Source: Vanilla planifolia (lineage: Eukaryota > Streptophyta > Magnoliopsida > Asparagales > Orchidaceae). From it: 64,000 bases of DNA. Position numbers and translations under genes: made by a program. Of this stretch, positions 1 through 14,400 are shown piece by piece (within the stretch, counting starts at the first letter, position 1; each line of letters starts with the position of its first letter). The DNA is taken from contig CM043871.1 in assembly GCA_023846275.1 (NCBI GenBank), positions 32,952,578 through 33,016,577 on the forward strand, in the 5' to 3' direction. The notes beneath the pieces were generated by a model. It saw nothing but the letters and a program-made list of their open reading frames with translations, ran no database searches and had not been told where the DNA came from.

Positions 1-77
1 CAGAGCTTAATTACATCACAAGGCTCTGCAGACAAATACTTCCAAAGCCTCAGCAGTAGCACCATTTGCACTTTTCC
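1..77 (-). other. Possible exon on the minus strand at the left edge
   Basis: On the minus strand a polypyrimidine stretch and GCAG acceptor (TTTTTTGCAG) precede the sequence from 77 down to 1. One frame reads GKSANGATAEALEVFVCRAL before a stop; another is open to the edge. No family is recognised. It could belong with the GC-rich island near 5 kb. Confidence 0.2.
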
Positions 78-510
78 CTGCAAAAAAGATACGACAACAC
101 GACACTCTCAGCTGATTACCTTCATCTTGCTTCTAAAAGTAAGAATGGCTAACTAAATAGCTTATAAATATGAAACAAGGCTAAAAGATGACTAACTGCA
201 AGGTTATTGAGCCAGTTTAATGTTATTCTCAATAGGAAAATCTGTGCGCTGGACTCAAGATTCTGACCATAGAATAGGCGATCAGATAGCTCACCTAACA
301 TCGTTACTGTATAGGAATGGAACATTGCCTTTCTATTTTTTTCATCGTTTTTCAAGTTTTTCTGTATGCTGATGTTTGTTACCTCTTGGTTTGTAATAGA
401 TGTTAAGCTGCCAACTGTTGGAAAAAAGGACAAAGTTTGCTAAAAAAGTTGAAGGCCAAAAATAATATAAAGGAGAAAGGAACAGTATAACTTTTGAGAA
501 CTACTTTGAT

Positions 511-953
511 CTACAGTTGACTTCAAAAGAACCCTCTTAGATATGCTTATGAAACAATTATTACTAAAAAATAGGCATATTCACTACTAAAATCACCTCC
601 ATCTTAGTTCTTCAAAATCATCTCCAGCTTAGTCCTTCAAATAAAGAGTAGGCTCATTTTTGCTTCTTGTGAAAGTATTTTCAAAAAAATAGTGTTCAAT
701 CTTGCTATGCAATGTCCTTGGAGCTTGTTGTAGCCCATTAAATATCTTTCCAAACTCAATACATCTTGATCTCCTTACCATTGACTATGAGCCCTTCAAG
801 TTGAGCAACGTCAAAGTTTTTATTTAACATGCAACCTTGACATTGAATTAATAAACAAGAAACGTAGTTCTACAATTGACTTCAACAAGACCCCTTTAAA
901 CAAGCTTGCAAAACAACTAACTTTAAAAGGTAAGCATATTCACCACTAAAAAA
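511..953. repeat. Diverged direct repeat of about 85 bp
   Basis: 511-596 and 866-953 share a recurring pattern (CTACAGTTGACTTCAA / CTACAATTGACTTCAA, then a shared GCATATTCAC(T/C)ACTAAAA end). They are clearly related but diverged. Part of the spacer left of 5 kb. Confidence 0.6.
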
Positions 954-3900
954 GTCAGTTATTTCTAGTGCAAGGAAAGCACTTTGTTTATTCTCGTTTA
1001 TATTATCTCTATCTTTTTTAACTTTTACAACAAACTTTGTTTTGTTTTCCAATAAATTACTGAGATTTAACATATAAAAATTGGTAGCCTGAGCTAACAC
1101 GAGGAAGGTTGGCAAAAAGTGAAAAGTTAATTGTGAAACCAAAAGGAAGAATTGGTAAATACCCATCAACTAGAAAAAGTTTGCGAGGAGAAAAATGTAA
1201 AGCATTCTTAGAAGCCTAACCTCAAAGACATTGTCCAAATTTCAAGATTAATAAGAAAAAATAAGTTATATTTCAAATTCAGATAGAACAATAGGCATAT
1301 TCTACAATCATACTAATTATTCCCTTGGCATAGCATTTTAAAAATTAACCGATAGAGAGGAGTTTGAAAAAGAACCTTTTAAAAAAAATTGATTATTAAA
1401 AAAATTGTTTAGTAAAATACTATTGAAAAGAAAAAATTTTTTAATATTAATTGTTTATTGATTTTTGGATTAGCATTAAAAATGGAGCTGCCTAAACTAC
1501 ACTCCTTGATTTTCTTAAAAAAAAGAGTTGGAGGACCACAACTATGTTCCAAACACAGCTTTTTGAGTCAGTTAACATTGGAACAAAGAATTGCTAAAAA
1601 CATACCTTTCTAAAGACCTCCCAAAAAAACCCTCAAGAGTATTTATGTAAACATCTCCACTTAGTGGGATCAAGAATCATTGTATGTGTGACAAGAAACA
1701 ATTTTTCTTCCAAATGCCATGTAAACATTATTCACACATGGTAGCTCAAAGATAAAAGCTCTCAAGTGTTTTCCTTGCACTAGAAAAAATAAATAAAATG
1801 ATCAATTTATGATAATTTTGAATAAACAAATACATTCGAGTAGACCAAGTGAAAAAATTCGCTATCTCCATTGCCTAAGTTAAAGCCATATTTATTGTAA
1901 GAGGTACTCATAATAAACCACAGAAGAATAGATCACAATGGATCATCATGGAAACCTTTTGAGAGTTTCACAAGTTGATAATGATATTAAATAGCAAGTT
2001 TAGTTGAGGTAGTACAGGAGTAAGACTCGGGATCTTGGTTTCCTAAATAAATATAGACAGTGTTTTTATATTATATTCTATGTAATTTAGTCCATATGAA
2101 ATGTAAGCACCCACATATCCATTTATGCCATAGTATAAAACTTAAGGCTTTGATTAATATCGTTTTACATGTATCACACTCCCAAAACTGATAAACCACA
2201 AAATTGCATCTTCAAAAAAAGAAGGCATACCACAAAACTCTCATTTGTCTCATATTAGTGTAACTTCATTTTATATTTTATATAGTACAACATACACTAT
2301 TAAAGGTTGAAGTCACATGAAGTTGATAAAGAAATCAACTCAAGGGTCAAAAGATGTTTCTAACAGGGACTAAGAAAGGACAAATGACCTTTTTGAAGAG
2401 GTTCTTCTCAAGATCTTTTGTCTTCAAGCCGCACTATTCAATCTTCCTCGAGACTCATTCTGGCCTTGAAGGAAGATGCCAATAAAAAGTTACCGCTTTA
2501 GTAAGATTCCATTGCTTTGAAACTTGTTAAGGTATCAAGAGATCAAGAGAGTGGTGGATATGACCTCAAGAGTAACTCTCAAGGGTTAAAATAGCCTTAA
2601 AGCACTACCTCAAGACATTCCAAGTCTCGAGAGACATTTATAATTTTATATAATGAGCTTAGTACTTGATCGAGCTATTGATAAAAAGGTTTAAGTGCAT
2701 ACACATTCTTACAGCCACGACTTAAGTACTTTTACCTTTTTAACTCTCGGAAGCATCTACAAATACCCATGGAGCGTAGAGATAAAAGGTTGATTGCTTA
2801 GCACTCAAGAAACTCCCAGAATTTAAATTCCAAGAGTTAGTTACTGCTTTATTGTTTCTCTCTCAATTTAATTTGTTGTTTGCTTTCTCTTCAAGTTTTC
2901 CAGCAAAATTATAAGAGATACATCATCTGTGTTTCGCATCTCATCATCGGTGAAATAAAGGGCTTAGTAGAATTTGATCTCCAATTCTTGTTGCAATTCA
3001 AAATTTGAAGGTCCATGAATTAGGTAGTCATCTAAGAAAGAGATCAATCCCGATCAACATATCACAAGCAATGGTTACTTTCATTTTATTTTCAACAAAA
3101 TATAAGGGAGTATCACAATTTTATTATGAGACATATAGTTATTAAGCTTCTTGCCTGGTTATATGATGTTGGCAACTTAATTTCATAGAATATAATAGCA
3201 ACATAACAACACCAAATGGGTACTAATCAAAGTTTTGCCAATAGCTCAAGATGAAGGTGATTGTTGCATGGAATGGTGATAGCTTAACACAGATCATCCA
3301 AATCACAATGGAGAAGAAGTTCCAAACAACAGGGGCAATCAACTCATACAACAAATAATTGCTTACATAATCTAAAAACAACTAAGCTAAAAAGAGGGAG
3401 AGAAAAATACAAGAACAAAGGTCTATGTTAAGATTTTCATAGATCAAAATCTAAGATTTGATCCATGAAGTGTGGTCTTAGATGAGATCAAAATGGATTC
3501 AATTAGATGTCAAGAAATCAAATTGAAGCCCAAGGCATGGTTGCAGCTAATTCAAACCATAAATGTTCAATCATTAAGCAATATTGTTACCATGCTATTA
3601 GAAAGCTTCTTTAAAAATAGGGTCATTACAACAAAATTTGTTGATGTAGCATACTCAAACTAGTAGTACTCCATAAATAATTTTTTTTATTAATCACTTT
3701 AATTAACTTAACTAATTAAGGTTAAATTAGTTGAAATTATGCTCCCTAAGTTTATACTTATACCAATTTTTGTTCCAACCTGCACACCTATAAGCTAAGA
3801 GCATTTATCAAAGAGGAAGGCAAAGGAGAAAAGTGCTCATTGTTGCTTGGTTGATAATGACCCTAGGTTTAGAGAAAGTCGAAGTCCTTTCCCCTTTGAC

Positions 3901-4899
3901 TACAAAACTTTTTGTAGAAGGAAAGCCATGCTTCAAAATACCCATGCGAACATCTTTGCATAAGGCTATAAAGAATCTCTAATACAACCACACAAATCCC
4001 AAGTATAAAAAGAAATACAACAATACAATGCAAATTCACTAAATAAGCTCTAGGAATCAAAACCCTTCATCTTTTTATCCTATTATTTAAAGTTGAACAC
4101 AAGACATTGTATCAAATTGTCTAGTAATTGCAAAATTAAAATTAACTAATCTACCACCCAATTGTTTTCTAAAGCATTGATCAATTTGTTAATTGAATTC
4201 TAATTGAAACCAATTAGGCAAGCCTATCTATAAATCTAGTACCTCTTCTTTTTTAACTTCTATTAAGTACAAGTCAGAATAGGTTTTATCCAACATTATA
4301 AGTTGATTATAGCAATAGAATCCTACTATACAATTAATGTAGCATTGCACATGGTATAAATTTTTGGGTAATTGAGAATCCACTTAAGTGTATATTGGGC
4401 TTAACTTGAGATGATTGTTAGGATTTTGGAATTTATAATTTGATATATATTTATGTTAGAAAGCTAAGATGAATTATGGTGATATACTATTATATTCTGA
4501 AAATGTTAAAGGTGGATATGTATAATGAAAAAAACCAACCACAAACTAATTGTTATGCTGCCAAAATTTTTGTCGACTGGATGAGCACAACAAAATGGGC
4601 CTCGCTCTCCTATGAAACTCATGAAACAGCCAGCCCTCTAGTACACATCACTTGCATCAACTGAACCAACTTATTTTTTTCCTACCACATCCACTGGCAC
4701 TAATCGAACATTTTTCCTAAAACTTTGCCGTCGATCATGTTTCCTATATGACAAAACAGAGTTGACAGCTAGCCAAACCAGTGAGATCAGGTTTGCATAA
4801 AGATTCATTCTTGTAAAGGACACTCCAGATCTAAATAAAAGAAAGAGATCAACCGATACATGATACTCACATCAATCTTCCAGCTCGGTCCGCTGTCAA
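954..4899. other. AT-rich spacer, no gene supported
   Basis: Only short unsupported ORFs were seen (for example 3472-3663 plus and 3869-4060 minus). About 2380-3060 looks like a solo LTR or pararetrovirus-type leader: direct CTCAAGAG-type repeats, a TCTACAAATACCC promoter-like stretch near 2757, then a CT-rich leader. No coding part is attached. Confidence 0.5.
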
Positions 4900-5320
4900 C
4901 TAATTTACTTCAAATCAAATAGAAACCCTAACCCGGAAGACCCAAAAAGAGTAAACGCCGACAACAGCATCTTCTACCTGAAACGAAAGATTACTCTAAA
5001 AGCATGAAAGGCTGCAGTTTCCGATCACATACCAGCGAATCGACGAGAGGAGAATACCTGTAAGAGTCGGATATGAGGTACTCGCTTAATGCCCTCGCTG
5101 GGGCTCTTTTGATTCTTCCAGTTAGTGGATTTGCTCTGCCACTGGAAACCCATTCCCCCTCGCATTGCTGTTTCTCCAGTAAAAGTTTGAGGACCCCCGG
5201 AAGCGGCAGGATTCCATGTGCGATGCCCGCTCGTCGGCCTTTTCCGTCGAACTCGACGCGCGGGTCGAGGGCAGCTGATGGACGGTTTCGACCGTTGGTA
5301 CGGTCATTTACCCCCGTTAT
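4900..5320 (-). other. GC-rich island, possible first exon(s) of a minus-strand gene
   Basis: A sharply GC-richer block lies in AT-rich DNA. On the minus strand it ends with a good donor context (CTTACAG then GTATTC at about 5058). After about 80 bp comes an acceptor (TTTCAG), then a second short block including GGGTTAGGGTTTC, a motif common in plant 5' leaders. All three minus-strand frames are partly open because of the GC content, and I recognise no protein. The plus-strand ORF at 5073-5330 (85 residues) also looks incidental. A 5' UTR or N-terminal exon of a gene running left is the best guess. Confidence 0.35.
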
Positions 5321-5339
5321 TGCTTGTTAATTTCAAGGA

Positions 5340-8300
5340 ATATTTGAATATAAAAAGAAAAAAAAAGTTTTTTTTATAACTAAGCAAATATAACATAATA
5401 AGTTCCTCTCTAGAGAAAAAAATGATAATCATAATAAATCAATATGATAAATTCAAATCATCTTTACCATCTTCCTATGATGCATAACTCGACATTTTCC
5501 TTACCTCCTCTTTTTGTTTGTATATTTAATGGTATTTCTTTCTCTCTCAATGTTTATGGTATCCCTCTACATTATTGTTTCTTTCTTATTTTTATCCTTT
5601 AAGTTAATATCTCGTGACATCTCTTTGTTTCAATTAACATCTTCTTTCCCTCTCTAAAGTAATGACCTCTTCACATGTGCAAAGACTTCCCTTGATTTGT
5701 CAATCAATTCCTAGAAATCATTCTCTTTATCATCTCCATCACCACTATGATCTCCTATACCATTCTATTGACTATAAATCTATCTTCCTCTCCCTTCCTT
5801 GCCATCGATCATTGGAAACCCTAGACCTCTCTTTTTTTAGTATCATTCTTTAAAAGTGAGTGTTTTTGTGTTTTATTCTTTTGGATAGGTTTTTGCTTCA
5901 CCTCTTAAGAGCTTGCCCATATCATAAAAAAAACATGGCACTACTGAACAACATTTCTCAAAGAAAAAGATGAAAGAGAATTCTTTATATTTTTGCTCAT
6001 TATTGCTCTTTTTCTTAAATGAATGCATTTGTTATCATTAAGTTATGATTTCAATTTCGTGGTTCAATAATTGGGTATTACTTTATCAAAAGAAAATGGG
6101 TCGTTACTCGAACATTGATTCACTCTATTTTTATGGATTTATTTATATAAAATATAATGACAATTTATAAGGCTCATAACATGAATCTATTATAGTAAAA
6201 ATTGAAACACTTTTAAAGCTAATGAATATAAATCTTATGTATATAATTTGTTAAAATATGAAAAAAAAAATCTTGATGATTTTTTGATGCATGACAAAAA
6301 GGGTAATTGAATATGAATATGGAGAATATGAAACATACAAAGAGCAAGTTTATTTTGGGTTTCAATTATACAAATAAAATATTTATCTTATGCTCGTAAC
6401 ATAAATATGATAATATGAAACATTACATAAAAGTTGATATGGTGCTAATATTGGGACAAATAAAGAACAAATATTTAAATACTTATAAAAAACTATGACC
6501 ATCATTTTGCACAAAAAATGAAGCTTTTAGAGATTTTATTTGATAGAAAAAATGGTGTTGGTGATTAGTTATTTTATAAAAAAAGATTTTAGTGATTTCT
6601 TACTTTGTTAAATTATGTGTTAATAGATATTAGTGAGTATTAGTGGTTGCAATAGAGGATCTTGTATAAACGAGCTAACAACTCTAAAATGAAAGAACTC
6701 AATTTGATTATTTTGAGTTATTCTAGTTGTATTATTGTTTGATGATTTGAGTGTGGGTCAAACTTGGTAATTTTTTTTTCTTTTTTGTAACCCTTTGGTG
6801 AGTGTTATCACTTTTCTCTTAATCATTTTAATCTATTACCCATATTCGGTATTCACAAACTTTTATTGCTCTTACTCAATTATCTTTGGATTTCATCTCC
6901 ATTATAAAACTCTCGAGGTACTTCAGCTTATGCAACTATAGTGCTTACTAGCTTATTTATGTGTCATCAACACCCTGTACGATGCATAATTAGTGCACCA
7001 CCAATGCCTAACAACATGTTTTTGCAAAATAAACAATACCAACATGCTATCGTGCAAATTGAACATTGCTAACAAAGTTTCTTTTTTTTTTCTAACAACT
7101 CATTTCCTTAACTTTTGAACCCAAATGTCTTCCTTTGCTATCGCTTTTAAAAGCACTTGTTACTATGTTTCCTTTTTTTTAATTAATGGTCAACATTATC
7201 ATCGTTAAAAACCAAGCCATTTAAATCCAATAAAACTCTTACTAAAGGCCTTGATTAATCCAATCAATGTCTTAAAATATAGGTAAAATAAGATATTCTA
7301 AACAATCCAAAATTCCTAGTCAATAATACAAAATTATGACTGAAATAAATGTCTTTAAAAATCTCAATTACTTTTGACATCATTCATAAAATGAAAAATT
7401 CAATTAGGATCGTCTACATATGTACAATAAATAAGCCTTAATAAACTTAGACCTTAAGCAACTAATATAACAAAATATATTATTTCATATATTTTTCACA
7501 ACTAACTAATTTTCTCATTTTTTTTATTTGAACTATGCATAAACTCTAACTTTTTATGTGTATAAATAAATGATGAGGTTGAGCCCTAACATAACCTACT
7601 TGGCCTTGGGATGCAAAGTCTTTTGGATGGTAACTACTTTCATAGGATACAATTTTTGTCTCTTTCCTGTATAGAAGAAATGTTGATTAAGAAGTTGTTA
7701 TTATTGCTAACACAACATCATATTTGAGTGATGAAAGGTTTTTTTATTGCAACTTGTATTTATCTAATGAGAATTTTTAATCAAAAAATAATGTCATCTT
7801 GATTAAAATATTTAGTTTTGGGGAACTATTGATAATTTTATCTATTCAAAAATTTTAAGAAAATTTCTATGACATTTTAAGTTTAGACTATAGAGAATTC
7901 TAGGATTAAAGAATGTATATTGAAGATGGCTAAAATCTTTCTTCCCAACATAACCTCACATTTTGAAGGATGAAATGGGTCGGATTAGATGAGTATCGTA
8001 ATAAAAAACAAGTTGGTAGCTCTTTTTATTGCCAACATAAAACCAAAAATGGTACATATAATAAACCATAATGTTAATAGAAACACACATTGGACATAAG
8101 GGAAATTTCAATATCTCTATCCAAGTAAAATTGTGATTAAGTTTGTCAACTACAATTTAAACAATGGAGTGACTGGACAATTTGGTCACTTGGATCTTTT
8201 GTCACCCCAAACAAGCAAATAAGGTTCAAGTCAATGTTTGACTTAACCAAGTAACAAGACATGTTCAACACAAAACTTTATCTCATAAGAAATACATTAG

Positions 8301-8370
8301 ACTATGTAAAAAAACATATTTTATCTACATTAAAACTTTCTATCATAATTAAATATATATATTAAAATGT
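5340..8370. other. AT-rich spacer
   Basis: No gene is supported. At 5765-5835 a CTATAAATC motif followed by CT-rich sequence with AAACCCTAG resembles a plant promoter/leader, but no convincing reading frame follows. The rest is short poly-A/T-rich sequence. Confidence 0.5.
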
Positions 8371-8371
8371 T

Positions 8372-8582
<211 letters not shown>

Positions 8583-8589
8583 TATAGAT

Positions 8590-10330
8590 TACAATCTTAA
8601 TATTCTAATAATTACGTGACTAATGTGATAGAAAGAATAATATAATAAGGAGAATAGCTTTTAAGACATGTTATCCATATTTCTTTTTCTCTCTTTTAGT
8701 ATACAAAATATACTAACAATTGCAACATCAACCCTCTTAATTAGCCACTTCTCCTAAGTGATGTATGATAAAAACTACATGACATTGCATATTCAATTTA
8801 TTGATACAAAGATATCTTAGTAAACATATTAAAATAAATCTTCAACAAAAAAAATATGCATGTCCCATGTAAAGAAACATTTTCTTAATTTTTAATTAAT
8901 TTAATGGTCTTTGTATTGTATTTCATTACTAAGTCACACTTCAATTGCAAGGTCTTGCGTTGTATTAGGTATGTGGCCTCATAACAAACAATATCATAAG
9001 ATTCCTCACATATGATGTAACAACAATTATATCTCAAGTTGCTACATAACTAAGCTAGAGTAGGTGTGATCATAGAGGGAAACCATTTTTTCTTTTCATT
9101 TTTTTCATATTACACTCATAAATAGCCAGGTTATAAATTCATTTCTATTATGCTCTTTCACTTTGTACATTATAAGTTCAATTTTTTCTTACTCATAAAA
9201 TAATAATTAGAATGACTTTCATGTTTGCATGATAAAAAAATAACAAGGTAATTGCTATATACATGACAGCATGCATGTATTGCACAATGTAATATAAAAT
9301 AATTGCATATCATCTCAATAGTCATCACATACAACATACAACAATTGATAAAAAAAACATAATTAATTAAATTCACTTATCTCATAAATATTATTTCATT
9401 TCCAACTTTTTTCAAAATCTTCAACAATACATATAATAATTTTATTTAGCAAAAATAATATTTCCATGATTTTATCAAAATTTTCACAATTTCTTAAATT
9501 TATTTGAATATAAAAAATTATTTTTGATAAGATCTTCTAATCATTGGATTGGATACTTAGGTCATTAATTAAATCATCTAATCAAAGATATTTGTTCTAT
9601 CATTGACCAAATCATTCAAATGTCAAGATTGTAGCAACTTCATAAATCCGACCTAATCCTAATGGGTTAGATTTGGGTTTATCTCTCAGATTGACTTCAA
9701 AATATTTGATTTGAATTCCCAACTTATATCCAAGTTTAAGACTTCCATTTAAATATATAGATCTATTTATTTGTCTCTATCAAATCTAGTTGGATTCCAA
9801 TTTGGGTTGCTAAATGGTTCAATCAAATCTATGTTCTTATGTTTTTCGAATCTAATAAAATTGGATGATTTGTTTTAGCCGATTGGATGGTCTAATTGAT
9901 TAGATCCAAAAATAACCCAACTTCTTCTATTTATCATCATAAGACACATTGATTAGAAGGTCTTATTAATTAAAAATCTTTATTTTACCTCTTGAACAAC
10001 TCCACTTATTATTTTTTATTTTACATCTACTAGTAAACAAATCACAAGAGAAAATACTTCAAAGTCAATGATGTTAGTTCATTTTGGTTGTTATGTATAC
10101 TCTCAAGTAGCTAAAAATCAACATCACATCTTTCGTGCTATTTGAATTATGCAAAATGTACTTCATAAAAATCATATTATTAAGAACCTAATTTTATTAT
10201 GGATTAGGCTTGACCTTTTTCATAATGAATTTTTTTTAATTATTTATTAATTAGAAGATTAATTTCAAACTTATTGAATAACAAATGATAGAAAACAAAT
10301 CAAGAGAAAAAACAAAATGACAAAGATTGT
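8590..10330. other. AT-rich spacer
   Basis: No gene was recognised. 9530-9930 has repeated GGATTGGAT / GGTTAGATTTGG / ATTAGATCC wording, reminiscent of old LTR sequence, but no ends or coding part were found. Confidence 0.45.
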
Positions 10331-10339
10331 CATCATATA

Positions 10340-10462
10340 AATAAGCAGTAGGAGCTGCGCACTAAGCCATGTCAGAGCTCGCACTCAGCCCGTTGGCCGA
10401 GCACCTCGTGCAAAGGTGCCAGCACACACAAGTGCGTGTGGGCGATGTAGGAGAGCTTGAGA
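10340..10462. other. Isolated GC-rich patch
   Basis: About 120 bp with many GCGC/GAGC/GTGC words lies between AT-rich flanks just upstream of the SWEET relic. Frames are short and nothing is recognised. Likely a small repeat insertion or old exon scrap. Confidence 0.35.
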
Positions 10463-10894
10463 TCTGCAAAATTTATGGAATTATTATATCTGTGGTCAAA
10501 AGTATTTGTTTTTTTTAATAATAAAATATTATATTCAAACATCATGTATGAACTAATTATAAACTCTAGAAATTAGAATTTCATATATTTAGAATTTTAA
10601 AAAATAATTTTAAAAAAATTTAATCTCTTGTGACAACATCCTCTTTCTTTTTCATATGTTTCTTGTCATTTCTCAAGCTTTTACTTTCGTCATTACTATT
10701 CTAAAAATAATGTCTATTATTGAGGACTCAGGCGAAAACAGATACATGATTTATTATATAGGAATATAGAAATTTGAAATTTCATGCGAACGTTAACAAT
10801 TTGTAAGATTGGTTAAGCAATTTAACAATTAAGCATACATTATATAGCTCTAATCCACAGGATAGCAAAGGCAAACTTTAGGAGGACAAGAAAC

Positions 10895-11397
10895 ATGGAT
10901 CAAGTCATGGTAAATATTGCTTGCCTTGGAGGAGTAATATCAATAGCTTTATTCATGAGTCCAAAGCAAGCAATGGAGCTCACATCCAAAACCATTATTC
11001 TTCATTCAGCTACTGATCAATCATTACTTGGCTTCTTCTTCTTCTTCCTGGGAAGCTTAATCCTTCACAAGTAGCACAATTTTGAGGTTAAGAAGCCCAA
11101 TTTTGAATGCTTTCCTTTCTTATAGGTTCCAATCTGCAAGAACTACCTTGACCCACTTAGCCTCATGAACTTGCTTCTATGGATCTTGTATGCTGTAATT
11201 GTTCAATTCCCTTCAAACTTCACCTTCTTTGTCTAAATAAAACTACAATTGATATGCTTCAGCTTAGTTCAGAAAGAGCACTGTTATAACCTTATGTGAA
11301 CTTTTACCTGCAACCATGGTGCATGAAACGAAGGGAACCTCTCTTGTGTGCATTGTTTAATGCTCTAGATACAACTTTAGGTCTTGTTTGATGATGG
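10895..11397 (+). pseudogene. Decayed SWEET-type sugar transporter fragment
   Basis: Three pieces resemble successive parts of a SWEET (MtN3/saliva) transporter, a membrane sugar uniporter family. Piece 1 starts at ATG 10895; IACLGGVISIALFMSP matches the family's first-helix GNVISFGLFLSP pattern, but its frame runs on to a stop at 11072-11074 because the expected donor is gone. Piece 2 (11126-11236) follows a TATAG acceptor and reads VPICKN..YLDPLSLMNLLLWILYAV, like VPTF..I.K....PLPYL.TLLNCLLWVLYG with residues missing, then ends in TAA. Piece 3 (about 11310-11397) gives HETKGTSLV and, one frame over, CALFNALDTTLGLV, like the family's H..KR..LVG.LCA.FN..MY.SPL. The pieces cannot be joined into a working protein. 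Alternative: an unrelated small membrane-protein ORF of 59 residues. Confidence 0.5.
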
Positions 11398-11409
11398 TTT
11401 TTTAGTTTA

Positions 11410-14400
11410 GAAAAGGGATTTGAAAATAAATTTTTCTAAAGAAGTTTTTGGAGCAAGAAACTTTATATGTATAAAAATATAATTTTGATGAGCATTATTC
11501 AACAAAACATTTTGAAACATTGTTTGAAAAGTACAGGGAAACTTTTGAAACTTGTAGAGAAAGAACCTTTTCAACCTTAGGTTTTCCTTCTTCAATAATA
11601 AGTTGAAATAATAGTGATTTTGTGTTAAAATCACTCAGCTTGATAAGATATAGTTATTTCTTGAGTAATTTCATCAAAAAAAAAAAAAACAAATTCTTAT
11701 TTGATAAAAATAAGCTATAAAAATAACTAAATAGAGTCCTATACTTTCATTTTTCAATGAATCTAATCTTTTTTCAAACCCTTTTTTGAATCTTACTTCA
11801 AAGGAGCAGGAAGATAACTCGAAGTAATTCACTCATATCACATTTTAAAAGATTACATAATGCGATTGGATCGAAAAAAAAGCCTTAGAAAATAAATACC
11901 AATATTTCACCAAATATATTTATTATCTTTTTTAACTTAAAGTTTTAAAATGATATTTGATCAAATTCTTCTAATAAGTATTTCTTTAATAATGATATTT
12001 GAACAACGATTCATCATAACTTTTCAAACAATGTTAATTGTTCGACAACGACAAATACAAGTGGAAGATAAGGAAAGTTAAAGAAACCATGCGCCATGCT
12101 TCGAATTCATGTGTTTGTAAATAAAAGAGGTGAAACACCAAGTTTTATTTTCATGTATATTTGTTTTATTTTATTTTTAAACATATGTGAGAAATTAAGG
12201 TTGGATGTTATTATATTTGATTGACATAAGATGTGCATTATTGGTTATTTGCATTTGTTTTAGAGGCTTTATATGTTCTTCCAAAGCTCTTAGTTATTCT
12301 TAGGTGTGCATGAAGAAGTGAAGTTTGCTACTTAAGTAATATTTAATGATTATTCTATGGATTTATGTTTTTAGCTTGCATTTTATAATGTTCTTTGCTT
12401 ACAAGAATAAAGTTTTTTCTTTGTGACATGAAATGTAAGGATGTAAAAATTAATTATCACAACATAGAGTGAAGCTTTGTGGGTCATGTTATAAATGATT
12501 TGGCTAACCTTTTTGATGGAGGAGATGAAATTTTTTATTTATGTTTCTTTATAAATTGAACTTTTTACCTAGAAAAGATATCCTAATTTTTTTAAAAACT
12601 TATGTCATACAAAATCCTAAACCCTGCACTCATTGAATAAATTGTGCTAAAAAATAAAATTTGTGCAAAAAATGTTACTAAAATCTAAAAAATTAAATTG
12701 ATCAAATCACAATCTTAAATTTTAGGCTTGTTTTAAATGAAGATGACAAACAATTCAAAAATAATTTTTTGCATTAATTTAAGATTAGTTTTAGCCAAGA
12801 ATTAGTTCAAGTTTGACAACATATATTGCTCGTAGAAGAAACTTAAAACCTCGTTTTATTTTTCGTCATTGATATAAATAGAATAGAAATGCAACTCTTT
12901 ACGTTGCTCGAGCTTTGGTGCGTTATTTATTTTTAGTTATATTTCAACATCATGTTTTGTTTGTCGCACTTCTAGGTGATTATGTTGTTTTGCATCATTT
13001 TCTTAAAGTTGTACAAATCGTTTTATCACATTAGCTTGTTCTTAGGTCACTACGAAAGACCAATATGAGGCCAACATGTTTCATTGACTCAATGGCAGGC
13101 AATTTTTGTGGCTTTTCTTTGATTAATTCATATTTAAGAAAATGCAAAAATCATATCAATCCCATTTTAAACCAAACCACACAGTGTAATTTATCAACAT
13201 AAAATCAATATAGGTTTGCAATCCCAATTGTTTTCTTGTGTCTATTGTTAGGTCAATAGCGGGCTATGTTATGGATTAATTGTGAATGAAGTCCTAAGTA
13301 ATTCTTTTGTTAGGTCATTTCTCGATTCTTGAAGAGAAAAATCATCACTTTAGTTCTGCCAAGATTGTAGTGACATTTTAGTTAGACGCATCGAGTTATA
13401 TAATATAGCTTCTAGTTGATGTCATAGTCCTTAATCTTTCAAGAAATATGATTATGAGTTATGCTTTTTGGAGTTCAAAGCTTGTAATTCTATGTGTTAG
13501 CAAAGATTTGAAATGAATTAAATAACTTAGCAAAGTTTTTCATAAACCTTTGAAGTTTGTAGTTCAAAAGTTTAAATGATTTACTAAACTTCCACATTTT
13601 TATTAAGTTTGTTCCCAAATCATTTTTTGTAGACATTTATCTTATTAAATGTGCTTCAAATTTAATAAAAATATCCTAACATTTTCATCATACTTTCTAC
13701 AATTTTGTAGCACGAGTTTTCAATAATAGGTATTATAAGTGAGAATTTCATTAGCTTAAACTTAAACTAATTTGTTATCCTAATATATTTAATTTATTTT
13801 CATTGATTGATGTTTTAGTCACACAAAACTTGTTGATATTAATAATTTTAATTTTACAATTATCTATAACTTTTATGTTCAATTTTTTATTAGATTAAAT
13901 TCATCTTAAAATATTGAAGACATCTAATAAATAAACTTATCGAATTCAAGAATAAACAGTCAAAAATAACTCATCGACTGAGAAGAATTTCTCATATTAG
14001 AACTTTTTTAGATTCAAATTGGAAAGTTAATTGAAATTTGCAATTAACAAACGAGAAAAAGGATTAAAAATTTTGTTTAAACATAAAAGATTATTGAAAA
14101 CAACTCTTTTAATAGTCTATTTTCAAAAAGATTTTTTTTATACAAAATGATTATAAAAATAATTTTTGTATATTATGAAATGAAGACAATTTACACCTAA
14201 ATGAAAAAGGAGATTCTTATAGCTCCAAAACTAGAAGCTCATAATCACATGCCAAATTCCTTCTTTAACACTTGGATCTAAACACATTGATTAAATTACC
14301 TATTTAAGCTCAAGATTGACTTTACTTTGGTTATCCTTTAAAGAACAACCTTTATTGTGGCTTGTTATTCTTTTTTTACTGTTTTAATGTATCTATTCTT

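Noticed and set aside
5073..5330. 85-residue plus-strand frame with a signal-peptide-like start
   Set aside because: No family, abrupt GC-island composition, and the opposite strand has better splice-site support.
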